From: Arthrobacter sp. H-02-3
GTDB lineage: Bacteria > Actinomycetota > Actinomycetes > Actinomycetales > Micrococcaceae
DNA: 64,000 bases
Assembly: GCF_003097355.1 (NCBI RefSeq)
Contig: NZ_PYUI01000010.1
Location: 1-64,000 of the forward strand
Direction of reading: 5' to 3'
A program made the translations under genes and the position numbers. Below are positions 23,578 through 31,371 of this stretch, in pieces (position 1 is the first letter of the stretch; the number at the start of each line of letters is the position of its first letter). The notes beneath the pieces were generated by a model, which did no database searches, was not told where the DNA came from, and worked only from the letters and a program-made list of their open reading frames with translations.

Positions 23578-26313
23578 TTAGCGCGTGAGCCCCATCCGCG
23601 ACGCGAGCCGCTTCGCTTCCAGCCCCGTCTTAGTGGCGGTCTTGGCTCCGGCTAGCGTCCGGACGGCCACTGTGAAGTCTGCGCTAGTCGCCGTTGTCCG
23701 GTGATCGGCAGGAATGGATTCCCACAACTCCATGCAGGTGGCAAGCAGTTCACTGGTCCCGGCAGGAAGCCTCTGCTGTTTGGAGGACGCCACCACCAGG
23801 GCGGCGAGCGCCGGCCAGACACAGTCCAGATGCCCCTCATAGGCCACCAGTGCCATTGCCCTCACCAGCCGGCCCAGCGAATGGTCGCCGGCCTCGAAGC
23901 GCTTTCGTGCAGCCAGGGCCAGGTTTTCGGCTGACAGTTGGCGCCTCGCGGCCATTTCCAGCACCGTTCCAAGGGTGCTACTCCTGTCGTCCGAGCGGTG
24001 ACTGGCGAGCATGGCAATGAACCAATCGTGAGTCAGTTGCCCGAGTTCTCCGGCCGTGGCCCCCGCTGGTCCTCCTTCCCCGAGTGCGACGAGCCCGCCG
24101 TAGACCACCCGCCGACCCAACCAGATGGCGCCCAGATCCGGCCAGAAGGGCACAACGGCCGAGGCTTCACAGGCGAGCCAGGTACCCAGATGTCCGCGTC
24201 CGCTGCCGCTCCACACCTCAGGCGAGAGCAACTCCGGGGGGATCGACGGAAACCGTTCCAAAGACACCGGCAAGGTCAGCGGAGCCTCCACCGGAGGGGG
24301 CTTGAATCCTCCTCCTCCGACCCATTCGCGGAGAATTTGCCCGGCATGCCGCTCCTGCCCGTCCGGGCCGTCTAATGGCAGGACGGGCAATTCAGGGATC
24401 TCGGCTGCCAGCCCCGCATCCATCGGCCCCAGCCGCAAGAGCGCCTGAAACAGGTCTGCTTCTCCATAGGCCCAGCCTTCACGCTCAAAGAGCTGCAGAA
24501 GTGACACCAGCCGGCCCAGTTCCACACGGAAGTTGTCATAACTCGGTGTGGCCAGGGAGTAGGGCACCGTTCCTGCCTGGACCATCAACTCGCTTTGACG
24601 AAGTATGTGGATTGCGGCCAAAGGACTCGCCGAGCCAAATGGGTCGTCCGTACCCGAGGGGTGGGACAGTGATGCCCGGACCAATGCGGTCAGATTCCGG
24701 TGAGCGGCCAGGTTGTGCTCTCCTGACGCCCACGTCGCCAAGGCGACCTCCGGGCCCGGGCTGGCCCAGCGCCGCCAGCTGGTCGGCGCCCCCGCAAGTG
24801 CACGGTATTGCTCGACGCAATCTGCGTAGCCGGTCTGAGCAGCAAATCTTTGGCGATACCAGTCCCGGACGTTTGGGGCACGGCGGTAAACGGTCCGCAG
24901 GAAGCGATCAATGTATTGCTCTTCGGCGACGGAATGCTCGCGCGGCCCGGTCCATCGTGGCAGCGGATTCTTCGAAACGACCTCTTGAGCCACGTACCGG
25001 GGAATTTCTGGAGGCTGTCGGACCCCCGTTCCCCAGAGCGATGTGGCGTCCAGCGGCTCTTCCCGGACCGTGGCCACAGGTCCCCCCGCCATCTCCTGCG
25101 CCGTCGCCCGGACTAATAGATCCGCGGATCCCGCCGCCGCTTTCCAGCAGGCGGCGAGGACGTCGCCGTCGCATGACTGCGAAGCTTGGAGCGATTTGAG
25201 GTGCCGAACCAAAAGCTCCTGGGCCTTCTTCTCCGTCCGGCCGAACACGGCAACGCTCAGGTCGCAGAGGTCGCCGCCGTCCATGGGCGCCTGGACCAAG
25301 AGTCCAAGAACCGGGAAGGACAGGAATCCGGGGGCTGTGGCGACTGTGGACAGCAGGAGCGGAATGCTGGCGGCGACCTCCCCAGGACTGGGCGGGCATG
25401 ACTTCAGGACATCGGCAAGCACTCGCTGGGTCGGGAGTCCATCGTCGCGTGCGAGTGCCGTGCGGAGCTTGCCGAAGACCTCTTCGCTAAGGAAGGTTCT
25501 CCTGTTGAGGTAGCCGCGGATTGCAGCCCCGACGGTCCACTCTTTCGGCATTCCTACCCTGGCCAGGGGTCCCAGCGCGTCCGGCAGGTCAAAGCAACGC
25601 AGGAGTGTGTTCGCCGCGGTCAGATCCTGATCCCACAACTCCAGCAACGATTTCTGCATCTTAGGAAAGACCACCGCGCGTCCGGCGGGATCGATGCGGA
25701 ACCCCAGTCCAGACCAACCGGGGTACTCGAAGTCCGCCGCAATCTCATCGTTCCAGACCTCGTGCAGCCGGCCGGCCGCGAGCTCCCGATAATAGAACGC
25801 CCAAAGCCGCGGATAGGCCTCAAATTTTTCAGTGGCAACTCCAAAGTGCAGAATCAGCGGCAGGCAATAACGGATGACGGTGGTGGCGCTCTCCTTGCCG
25901 GCTCGTGCGTTCCGGCTGATCGCCGCGGCCACGAAGCGCCGGCACCAGTCGTCGCCTTTTGAAACAAGAACATCCAACAACATCAGGATGTGGACGTTGC
26001 GGTTCCATGCCATCGCCCGCCAGGGCAGGAACCTGGCAACATCGGCAGGTGCGCTGACGGCCACGGTGACCATCTCCCTGACAATTGACCGGGAGCGCGA
26101 GTCAACAGGGCTGATGACCCCATGGAGCCGCCAGTCCAGGTCCTGGGTGAGCAGGGTCCGGCCGCCTTTGGCGAACCACGTCCTCGTCTCGGCGAGTTGA
26201 GTCGGCGGGGGCGCTTTGATGTATTCGCGAAGGGCAATCCAGTCTTCGGCTGTGGCGAGCCGGCGTATTTCCTGCACGAGCGGCGGGTCGCCGCGGCCCT
26301 CCGGCCCCGTCAC
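23578..26313 (-). CDS. Large hypothetical protein partnered with a SWIM protein
   Basis: A 911-aa protein without a motif I can name. It has no signal peptide or clear membrane segment. It is rich in Leu/Ala helices with a repeat-like feel (for example LKSLQASQSCDGDVLAACWKAAAGSADLL), which would fit an alpha-helical repeat scaffold. GTG 26313 overlaps the SWIM gene stop as GTGA, so the two proteins are made together. SWIM genes next to large uncharacterised proteins (I recall a DUF6493-like family) are known in actinobacteria; membership is a guess. GC and codon use look like the neighbours. Confidence 0.75.
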   Translation of the reverse strand: MTGPEGRGDPPLVQEIRRLATAEDWIALREYIKAPPPTQLAETRTWFAKGGRTLLTQDLDWRLHGVISPVDSRSRSIVREMVTVAVSAPADVARFLPWRAMAWNRNVHILMLLDVLVSKGDDWCRRFVAAAISRNARAGKESATTVIRYCLPLILHFGVATEKFEAYPRLWAFYYRELAAGRLHEVWNDEIAADFEYPGWSGLGFRIDPAGRAVVFPKMQKSLLELWDQDLTAANTLLRCFDLPDALGPLARVGMPKEWTVGAAIRGYLNRRTFLSEEVFGKLRTALARDDGLPTQRVLADVLKSCPPSPGEVAASIPLLLSTVATAPGFLSFPVLGLLVQAPMDGGDLCDLSVAVFGRTEKKAQELLVRHLKSLQASQSCDGDVLAACWKAAAGSADLLVRATAQEMAGGPVATVREEPLDATSLWGTGVRQPPEIPRYVAQEVVSKNPLPRWTGPREHSVAEEQYIDRFLRTVYRRAPNVRDWYRQRFAAQTGYADCVEQYRALAGAPTSWRRWASPGPEVALATWASGEHNLAAHRNLTALVRASLSHPSGTDDPFGSASPLAAIHILRQSELMVQAGTVPYSLATPSYDNFRVELGRLVSLLQLFEREGWAYGEADLFQALLRLGPMDAGLAAEIPELPVLPLDGPDGQERHAGQILREWVGGGGFKPPPVEAPLTLPVSLERFPSIPPELLSPEVWSGSGRGHLGTWLACEASAVVPFWPDLGAIWLGRRVVYGGLVALGEGGPAGATAGELGQLTHDWFIAMLASHRSDDRSSTLGTVLEMAARRQLSAENLALAARKRFEAGDHSLGRLVRAMALVAYEGHLDCVWPALAALVVASSKQQRLPAGTSELLATCMELWESIPADHRTTATSADFTVAVRTLAGAKTATKTGLEAKRLASRMGLTR

Positions 26314-27689
26314 GTGTTTTCCGGTCCGTGGCCCGGTGCCGTCTCGCGCCGCACAAGCTCAACGGCGAGCGCATGCTTGCAGGGACCCCGGGAGCCGCGA
26401 AAGTCGTACCACCAGGCACAGGTGCACTGGTAGAGTCCGGCCCCGGCCGTGACCCGGTACACATACACTCCGTCTGCGGCCAGGACATCCCAGCGGTCCC
26501 CCAACCGGGATACCCCGCCCCGGGCCACAATGCCGCGGGCTGCCTGCAACCGCGGATGGTCCTTGACCGTCCGGTCCTGGTCCAGCGGCAGTTCCCGGTG
26601 GAAGTAGGCATTTTCCAGCAGGTCGAAACCCACCTTCCCGGACGCACCTAACCAGGCCAGCCCCTGGCTGACGCGCTCCGTCTCGAGCCGGGTTCTTGCG
26701 CTGAGCGCCTCGGTCGAAATGACCGCCTGCCATCCAAGGAAGTCCAGGACCGTCATCCCCGCTGCCATCACGCCAGGGGCGGCGAGCGCCGCAAGGATCC
26801 CGCCTTCCCCCGAGAAACCCCGGCCGGCCGCCGGCGACAGCAGCAGTGTGAAGTCGGCACCGGGGAGCCTAAACACCCAGCCGCTGGCCCCGTTGTCGTG
26901 ACGGAAGATGTCCAGACGAGTGGCGAATCGGGCGACCCGCCTGGCGGCGGCAAGCCGTCCTGTACCGGCCAGCGTGACCGTTGACGGCTTCGCCGCCGCC
27001 ACTTCGCGCAATCCCCGGGCCGATGGCAGCAGGAAGACCGTGCGCCCGGGCTGGGCTGCCGGCAAGGAGGCCAAGAACTGACTGATGGCGGGGCCGGTAA
27101 CGGCAGCCAGATGCGTCATACATGCAGCGATGGCGGGTGTTTCGGCGAAGCCGCGGACCCACCGGTCGGGCAGGTCCACCTTCCGTTCCACATGGCTCTG
27201 ATCGGGAGTGGAAACCACCAGCCGGTCCCGGCCGACGTCAAAGTGGAGCAGTTCGTTCCGGTGCACGTTGGCGAGCGCAGAGCGCAGTGGGCTGTTGATG
27301 TCCACGTTGGTGGTTCCGAAGCCGATCTCACCGCCGTCCAGGCCGCTGCCAAGCAAGTCCAGCCGCGCCTGGACCCCATTGCATGCCGAAAACGACTCAC
27401 ACCGCAGGCGGTCTCCGCCTGCGGTCATGACCGGGTCCACGACATCACTGAGCCGGAATCCTGCGTCGTAATACCTCGACGCCGCGACGTCGGCAACGGC
27501 GAGCAGCGCGCTGGACACCACGTCCGGCCTTGCCGCAAACCCGTGAAAGAAGCTGGGGTTTTCCACCAGTCCTTGAGGGGTGGCGCCCAGACCTGACTCC
27601 AGGAGGAGCCGCTTGGCGCCGTGAGCTTCATCGAGTACGGATTCGGCTAAATAGCGGCTCATTCTGATGCCCGCAGCCGGCGGGTCCAC
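26310..27689 (-). CDS. SWIM zinc-finger protein
   Basis: A 459-aa protein whose C-terminus has the SWIM motif CxCx(n)CxH: C422, C424, C437 and H439 in YQCTCAWWYDFRGSRGPCKH. The remaining 400 residues are unassigned. SWIM fingers bind nucleic acids or proteins and occur in several bacterial operons with ATPases or large scaffold proteins. GTG 27689 has AGGGGGAA about 12 nt upstream; ATG 27662 is possible but has no site. The region upstream carries GAGCATGTCC repeats. Confidence 0.8.
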   Translation of the reverse strand: MDPPAAGIRMSRYLAESVLDEAHGAKRLLLESGLGATPQGLVENPSFFHGFAARPDVVSSALLAVADVAASRYYDAGFRLSDVVDPVMTAGGDRLRCESFSACNGVQARLDLLGSGLDGGEIGFGTTNVDINSPLRSALANVHRNELLHFDVGRDRLVVSTPDQSHVERKVDLPDRWVRGFAETPAIAACMTHLAAVTGPAISQFLASLPAAQPGRTVFLLPSARGLREVAAAKPSTVTLAGTGRLAAARRVARFATRLDIFRHDNGASGWVFRLPGADFTLLLSPAAGRGFSGEGGILAALAAPGVMAAGMTVLDFLGWQAVISTEALSARTRLETERVSQGLAWLGASGKVGFDLLENAYFHRELPLDQDRTVKDHPRLQAARGIVARGGVSRLGDRWDVLAADGVYVYRVTAGAGLYQCTCAWWYDFRGSRGPCKHALAVELVRRETAPGHGPENT

Positions 27690-27895
27690 GCCCGGTCAGT
27701 TCCCCCTGTGGACAGCACCTCAGGCACGCCCGGAATTGGTGTTCGCTCCCCCATGTCCGGAAGTATAGGCCGCGTTTCCGGACTAGCAACAGCCCCCGAA
27801 GGGCGGAGAGGACGCCTTGTCCGCGGGAAATGCCCACCACTGTCCGCGGCCGGTGGACGTACGACCAACCTGTCCGATGCTCTCCTCGAGGAATT

Positions 27896-27937
27896 GAGCA
27901 TGTCCGCCGGACCCCGCCGCGAACCGTGAGCATGTCC
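27896..27937. repeat. Second locus of the GAGCATGTCC repeat
   Basis: Two copies (27896-27905 and 27928-27937) separated by 22 bp. The 40-bp stretch 27898-27937 matches 23363-23402 at 34 positions, sharing CGGACCCC and CGCGAAC between the two cores. It lies in the 274-bp gap between the SWIM gene start and the end of the phosphatase gene. Confidence 0.8.
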
Positions 27938-27963
27938 CCCGGGGAGGTCCGGCAGGCGGGAAG

Positions 27964-28821
27964 CTAGCCGACGCTCCCGGAGACGAGTGCGGCACGCAGC
28001 TGGCCCACCGCCGTCGTGCCTCCCGCGACGAACCAGTCCAGGCCGTTGACTCGCACGACGTCGGTCGCGCCGCCGGCCGCCTCGACGATCGCCTTGCCCG
28101 GCAGCCAGTCCCACTCGGGGCAACTGTGCTGGAACCAGCAGCCGAGCTCGCCGTCGGCCACCCGGCTAAGGTCACAGGAGCCGGATCCGAACATGCGAAG
28201 GGCCGCTGCCGACGTCGCTGCCGCGTGCCAGGGCATGGCACACATCGGATCGGCGAGCCATGTCGGGTGGATGTACGTTGCGGCGCCGAGCTCCGAGACC
28301 GGGGTGTCGGACCTTCCCTTGCCTCCGGACGCGCCGGGGAGGAAAGTGAGGAGCTTCTCGCCGTTGAGCGTTGCCGCCCGGGACGTCCCGCCAAGCCAGA
28401 GCTTGTCCTCCTCCGGCTGGAAGATGGCGCCGAGCCCGGCACCGGACGGGTCCTTCAAAGCGATGGCCGAGCACCAGTACGTGGATCCATGCAGGAAGTT
28501 GTACGTCCCGTCGACGGGGTCGATGACCCAGGTCCGGCCGCTGCTGCCCGCCACGGAGGCGCCCTCCTCGCCCAGGATGCCGTCCTCGGGCCGGCAGCGC
28601 CGCAGCTGCTCCAGCACATAGGATTCGGCGGCGTGGTCTGCGGCCGTGACGACGTCGGAGACAGACGTCTTCTGCCTGCCCTCGAGCCCTGCCTGCCGCA
28701 TCAAGAGCGCGAGCGTGCCGGCCTCGCGGACGAGGGCCTCGGCCAGTTGGTAGTCATCCAGCGACGGGTCAAGATCTGCGGTGCTGTGCCGGCCAAGCCG
28801 GTGTTTTCCTAGTTCGGTCAC
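27964..28821 (-). CDS. Inositol monophosphatase-family phosphatase (HisN-like)
   Basis: A 285-aa Mg-dependent phosphatase. The metal-binding motif IDPVDGTYNFLHG is intact, preceded by the GEEGAS loop. The C-terminal motif is WDWLPGKAIVEAAGG where the family usually has WDxAAG. GTG 28821 is the most likely start, although its ribosome site is weak. It could be inositol-1-phosphatase, histidinol-phosphatase or a nucleotide phosphatase; the sequence does not settle this. There is no operon link with the iol genes. Confidence 0.85.
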   Translation of the reverse strand: MTELGKHRLGRHSTADLDPSLDDYQLAEALVREAGTLALLMRQAGLEGRQKTSVSDVVTAADHAAESYVLEQLRRCRPEDGILGEEGASVAGSSGRTWVIDPVDGTYNFLHGSTYWCSAIALKDPSGAGLGAIFQPEEDKLWLGGTSRAATLNGEKLLTFLPGASGGKGRSDTPVSELGAATYIHPTWLADPMCAMPWHAAATSAAALRMFGSGSCDLSRVADGELGCWFQHSCPEWDWLPGKAIVEAAGGATDVVRVNGLDWFVAGGTTAVGQLRAALVSGSVG

Positions 28822-28898
28822 GCGTTCCAGAGTATCGGCGCCCGTTGTCAGTGAACAGCCGGCGCGGGAGGCCGAGGCGGACGGGCGATAATGGAGCC

Positions 28899-29549
28899 AT
28901 GGCCAAGACACCCGCGCAGCGGATCAAGAAGCACGGCGCCAATGCGGCGGTCCCCCAACACCACCTTCCGCCGGTGATCAATCCGACCACCGACCGGACC
29001 CCGCAGAAGGCACAGAACAACACCCACCTGATTGTGATCGCCGGGGTCGTGGCCAGCCTGTTCCTGTTCTGGTACCTGCATCTGCTCACCCTCAACCAGC
29101 TCACGCAACTGTCGGGCGGCCAGGCGATGCCGGATTCGATGGTGGGCGGTTTCGACCAGGGGTTCGTGGAGCAGCTGCGAGCGGCCATGGACTCCGACGC
29201 CCGCGGCCAGCTGAGCTATGTGCACAAGACAGCCGGCATGCTCTTCCCGCTGATCTTCGGATTCACCTGGCTGCTCCTGATCGGAACCAACGTGGCCAAA
29301 AAATCCCTGCGCTGGGCGCTGTGGGCATTGCCGCTGCTCTTTGCCGTGGTCAGGCTGTGGGGCAACATCGTGATCGATGCAATGATGTCCGCCGGGACTC
29401 TCGACGCCGGTCAGGTGGCCCTGGCCTCCGGGCTCACCGTGGCCGGCTGGGCACTTCTGGCGCTGAGCCTCGTGGCCGGCGGCGTGGCCGTATTCCTCGG
29501 ACGCAAAGCCACTGCAGCTTCCCCCACCACGGGACATGTCCAGCCTTAG
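28899..29549 (+). CDS. Four-helix membrane protein of unknown function
   Basis: A 216-aa protein with a basic N-terminus (MAKTPAQRIKKHGANA) and four predicted membrane segments (IVIAGVVASLFLFWYL, GMLFPLIFGFTWLLLIG, ALWALPLLFAVVRLW and a last one near residue 190). A loop of about 60 residues after the first helix may face outside. I do not recognise the family. The last six residues, TTGHVQ and the final Pro, are encoded by the first copy of a 61-bp intergenic repeat, so the C-terminus may be a repeat-derived extension. The start is ATG 28899; GGAG lies unusually close to it. Confidence 0.75.
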   Translation: MAKTPAQRIKKHGANAAVPQHHLPPVINPTTDRTPQKAQNNTHLIVIAGVVASLFLFWYLHLLTLNQLTQLSGGQAMPDSMVGGFDQGFVEQLRAAMDSDARGQLSYVHKTAGMLFPLIFGFTWLLLIGTNVAKKSLRWALWALPLLFAVVRLWGNIVIDAMMSAGTLDAGQVALASGLTVAGWALLALSLVAGGVAVFLGRKATAASPTTGHVQP

Positions 29550-29837
29550 TCCCCGGCCCTGGACTTGTTCTTCGTACCCGGATTCGACCACGGGACATGT
29601 CCAGTCCTGACTCCCGCCATTGGACTTGTCCTTGGCACACTGACTCAACCACGGGACATGTCCAGCTATGACCACGAGCAGCGGGCCCAGTGGTCCTATG
29701 CCCATTCCTCGGTCCCTGCACGGGGCATGTCCCGCGATGCAGCACGAGGCCCACGACGGGACATGTCCACCCTTGGTCGCGACCGCCGAACATCATGGCG
29801 TCTTGTCCAGTCTTCAATGCCAAGGGGCGGCATGTCC
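29532..29837. repeat. GGACATGTCC repeats, including a 61-bp tandem unit
   Basis: The palindrome GGACATGTCC occurs at 29532, 29593, 29654 and 29759, with near copies at 29622, 29723 and 29828. The first three are exactly 61 bp apart, and units 1 and 2 agree at 45 of 61 positions. The array starts inside the 3' end of the membrane protein gene and fills the 332-bp gap to the TPR gene. The core resembles the GAGCATGTCC repeats at 23 and 28 kb. Confidence 0.85.
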
Positions 29838-29881
29838 AAGAGAATCCGCGTTAAGAGGCAGGCGAAAGTTAGTCAGCGGGC

Positions 29882-30904
29882 TCAAGCCTCGTTTGCAAGA
29901 TACTCCCGGGCTTGATCGGCACGCTGTTGTGCACCCGAAGCCGTGAAGTGGTCCGCGGCCCGGAGCAGATTTTCCTTCGCCTCGTCTGAGTTGCCAATTG
30001 CAGAATGTGCCCGGCCCAGCAAAAGGCACGCTTCTCCGAGGATTTGAGGAGAGGGCTTGTCCGGTTCTGCGCAAATCTGATCCAACAGCTCGATAGCGGC
30101 CTTGGCCTCGCCAGCCAAGAAATTCCAGTGGGCCCGGTTCAGCTTTATCAGCAGGTAGTCGTTGGCACTCCCGCCAATGACGTCCGTGGCCAGTTCCGCC
30201 CTTTCGATACAGCGCAAGGTGTCCGCATCCGCTATGTCTGCCGCGAGTCGCATGGCTGCTGAGGCTTTATTGAATTTTGCCCAAACATCGAGGTTCCTTG
30301 CCGGGGAAAATGTCGCCGCCGCGAGCTCGTGATACTCGAGACCCTCCGGCACCTTGTTGCAGAGAAATGCCACATTTCCGATGACCCAGTAGACCTTGCC
30401 GATCAGTTGGTCGTCGACTTCGGCAGAAATCGCGTCAGCCAAACCAAGGCATTCCGTCCAGGCGTCATCCAGCCTGCCGCTATCCGCCAATGCAGCGATA
30501 AGTGCCTGGCGGGCCTTGACGTTGGTTTCGACATCCTCAGCTGAGGCGAGTTCCACGGCGGCCCTGGCGGCGTCCGCCGCCTGCTCCAGCAATCCAGCAC
30601 CCTGCCAAGCCTTGGCCACCAATATGTAGGTTTGTGCCTTGGCATGACGTTCCGTCGTCGCGTGGGGGCCATCAACCAGTTCCGATGCCAGGGCGGCGCA
30701 GGTCTCGAACTCTTCGGCGTCCAGAAGGTTCTCGGCCTTGAGAAACGTCATGTTCCACCAGGCATCCATATCTCCCTCGCTGCGAGCTATCTCCGCGGCA
30801 TCGTGGGCGCTGCTCGCCGCTTGGATGAAGGCGTGGTTAGTCCGGTGCTCGTACGCCCTCAATTCAGCGGCGGCGTAAGAAGGCGAAGCGGAGTGCAAAG
30901 TCAT
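29882..30904 (-). CDS. TPR-repeat protein, candidate intracellular peptide receptor
   Basis: A 340-aa all-helical cytoplasmic protein built from about seven tetratricopeptide repeats. Examples are AKAQTYILVAKAWQGAGLLE, VKARQALIAALADSGRLDDA, LLIKLNRAHWNFLAGEAKAA and GEACLLLGRAHSAIGNSDEA. No helix-turn-helix precedes the repeats, and upstream there is only intergenic DNA, so it resembles Rap-type rather than Rgg/PlcR-type TPR proteins in layout. ATG 30904 is taken; its ribosome site is weak. It diverges from the 49-aa secreted peptide gene across 210 bp. A role as receptor of that peptide is inferred from layout and size only. Confidence 0.82.
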   Translation of the reverse strand: MTLHSASPSYAAAELRAYEHRTNHAFIQAASSAHDAAEIARSEGDMDAWWNMTFLKAENLLDAEEFETCAALASELVDGPHATTERHAKAQTYILVAKAWQGAGLLEQAADAARAAVELASAEDVETNVKARQALIAALADSGRLDDAWTECLGLADAISAEVDDQLIGKVYWVIGNVAFLCNKVPEGLEYHELAAATFSPARNLDVWAKFNKASAAMRLAADIADADTLRCIERAELATDVIGGSANDYLLIKLNRAHWNFLAGEAKAAIELLDQICAEPDKPSPQILGEACLLLGRAHSAIGNSDEAKENLLRAADHFTASGAQQRADQAREYLANEA

Positions 30905-31031
30905 GCCTACATTATCCGTTGCTGCGAGACCGCATCTGCACAGCACGCACAAGCAAGTTGCGCGCAGGTTTAGCTCAAGACTCGTCCAGGTTCGCGCGGA
31001 TAACACAGCTTCTTAATTGCGAGCGAGATTG

Positions 31032-31063
31032 TTACAACACGGCGTGTCTAATGCCCCTATACT
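31032..31063 (+). promoter_or_regulatory. Probable promoter of the small peptide gene, with a dyad
   Basis: A good -10, TATACT (31058-31063), lies 52 bp before the peptide start. There is no good -35 at 17 bp; the best hexamer, TTACAA (31032-31037), is 20 bp away. An 11-bp palindrome, ACACGGCGTGT (31037-31047), lies between them. A poor -35 plus a dyad suggests control by a DNA-binding factor. Confidence 0.45.
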
Positions 31064-31114
31064 GAACTCGCATCACATAAGTCACATCAGCCTCTTACGT
31101 ATCAGGAGCTATTC

Positions 31115-31264
31115 ATGAAGAAATCCCTCGCAACACTCCTCGTCGCCGGTGCGCTGGCTGTCGCAGGTCTCTCCGCGACCTCGGCAATCTCGGCTTCCGC
31201 CGAAAACGCCGGTCAGGGATCCGTTCAGGCCGTCAACTGGTGGCCGAACTCCACTCAGAAGTAA
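31115..31264 (+). CDS. Small secreted peptide with a double-Trp motif
   Basis: A 49-codon gene. AGGAG lies 6 nt before the ATG. The product has a textbook Sec signal (MKKSLATLLVAGALAVAGLS) with an ASA cleavage site at residues 27-29. A predicted mature peptide of 20 residues begins ENAGQGSVQ, contains NWWPN and ends STQK. It has no cysteine, so it is not a disulfide peptide. Its own promoter and a strong terminator make it a monocistronic unit. The layout, divergent to a TPR protein, recalls export-then-import signalling peptides (Phr, ComS/XIP). I know no homologue; an antimicrobial or structural peptide is an alternative. Confidence 0.8.
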   Translation: MKKSLATLLVAGALAVAGLSATSAISASAENAGQGSVQAVNWWPNSTQK

Positions 31265-31283
31265 CGGAGACTGTAGTGACAGG

Positions 31284-31317
31284 CGGCGGGTGCCGGAAGG
31301 AATTCCGGCACCCGCCG
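31284..31317 (+). terminator. Rho-independent terminator of the small peptide gene
   Basis: A perfect 15-bp stem (31284-31298 with 31303-31317) with loop GGAA is followed by TCGTTGTTT. It starts 19 nt after the peptide stop and also separates it from the convergent GGDEF-EAL gene. Confidence 0.88.
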
Positions 31318-31371
31318 TCGTTGTTTAAGCTCAAGGATCAACCAGCATGACCTGAAAGCGGGCCCAAACCC

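Noticed and set aside
27964..28821. Linking the IMPase-family phosphatase to the inositol catabolic island
   Set aside because: It lies 11 kb away, in another transcription unit, with no regulator box. The family includes histidinol and nucleotide phosphatases, and myo-inositol catabolism does not need it.
29550..29881. Open frames through the GGACATGTCC repeats on both strands
   Set aside because: The frames are made of the repeat itself, read in several phases, without start signals. The region is better described as a repeat array.
30905..31006. N-terminal extension of the TPR protein up to 31006, possibly hiding an HTH
   Set aside because: The extra 34 residues are Cys/Leu/Arg-rich with no HTH pattern, and they overlap the promoter region of the peptide gene.
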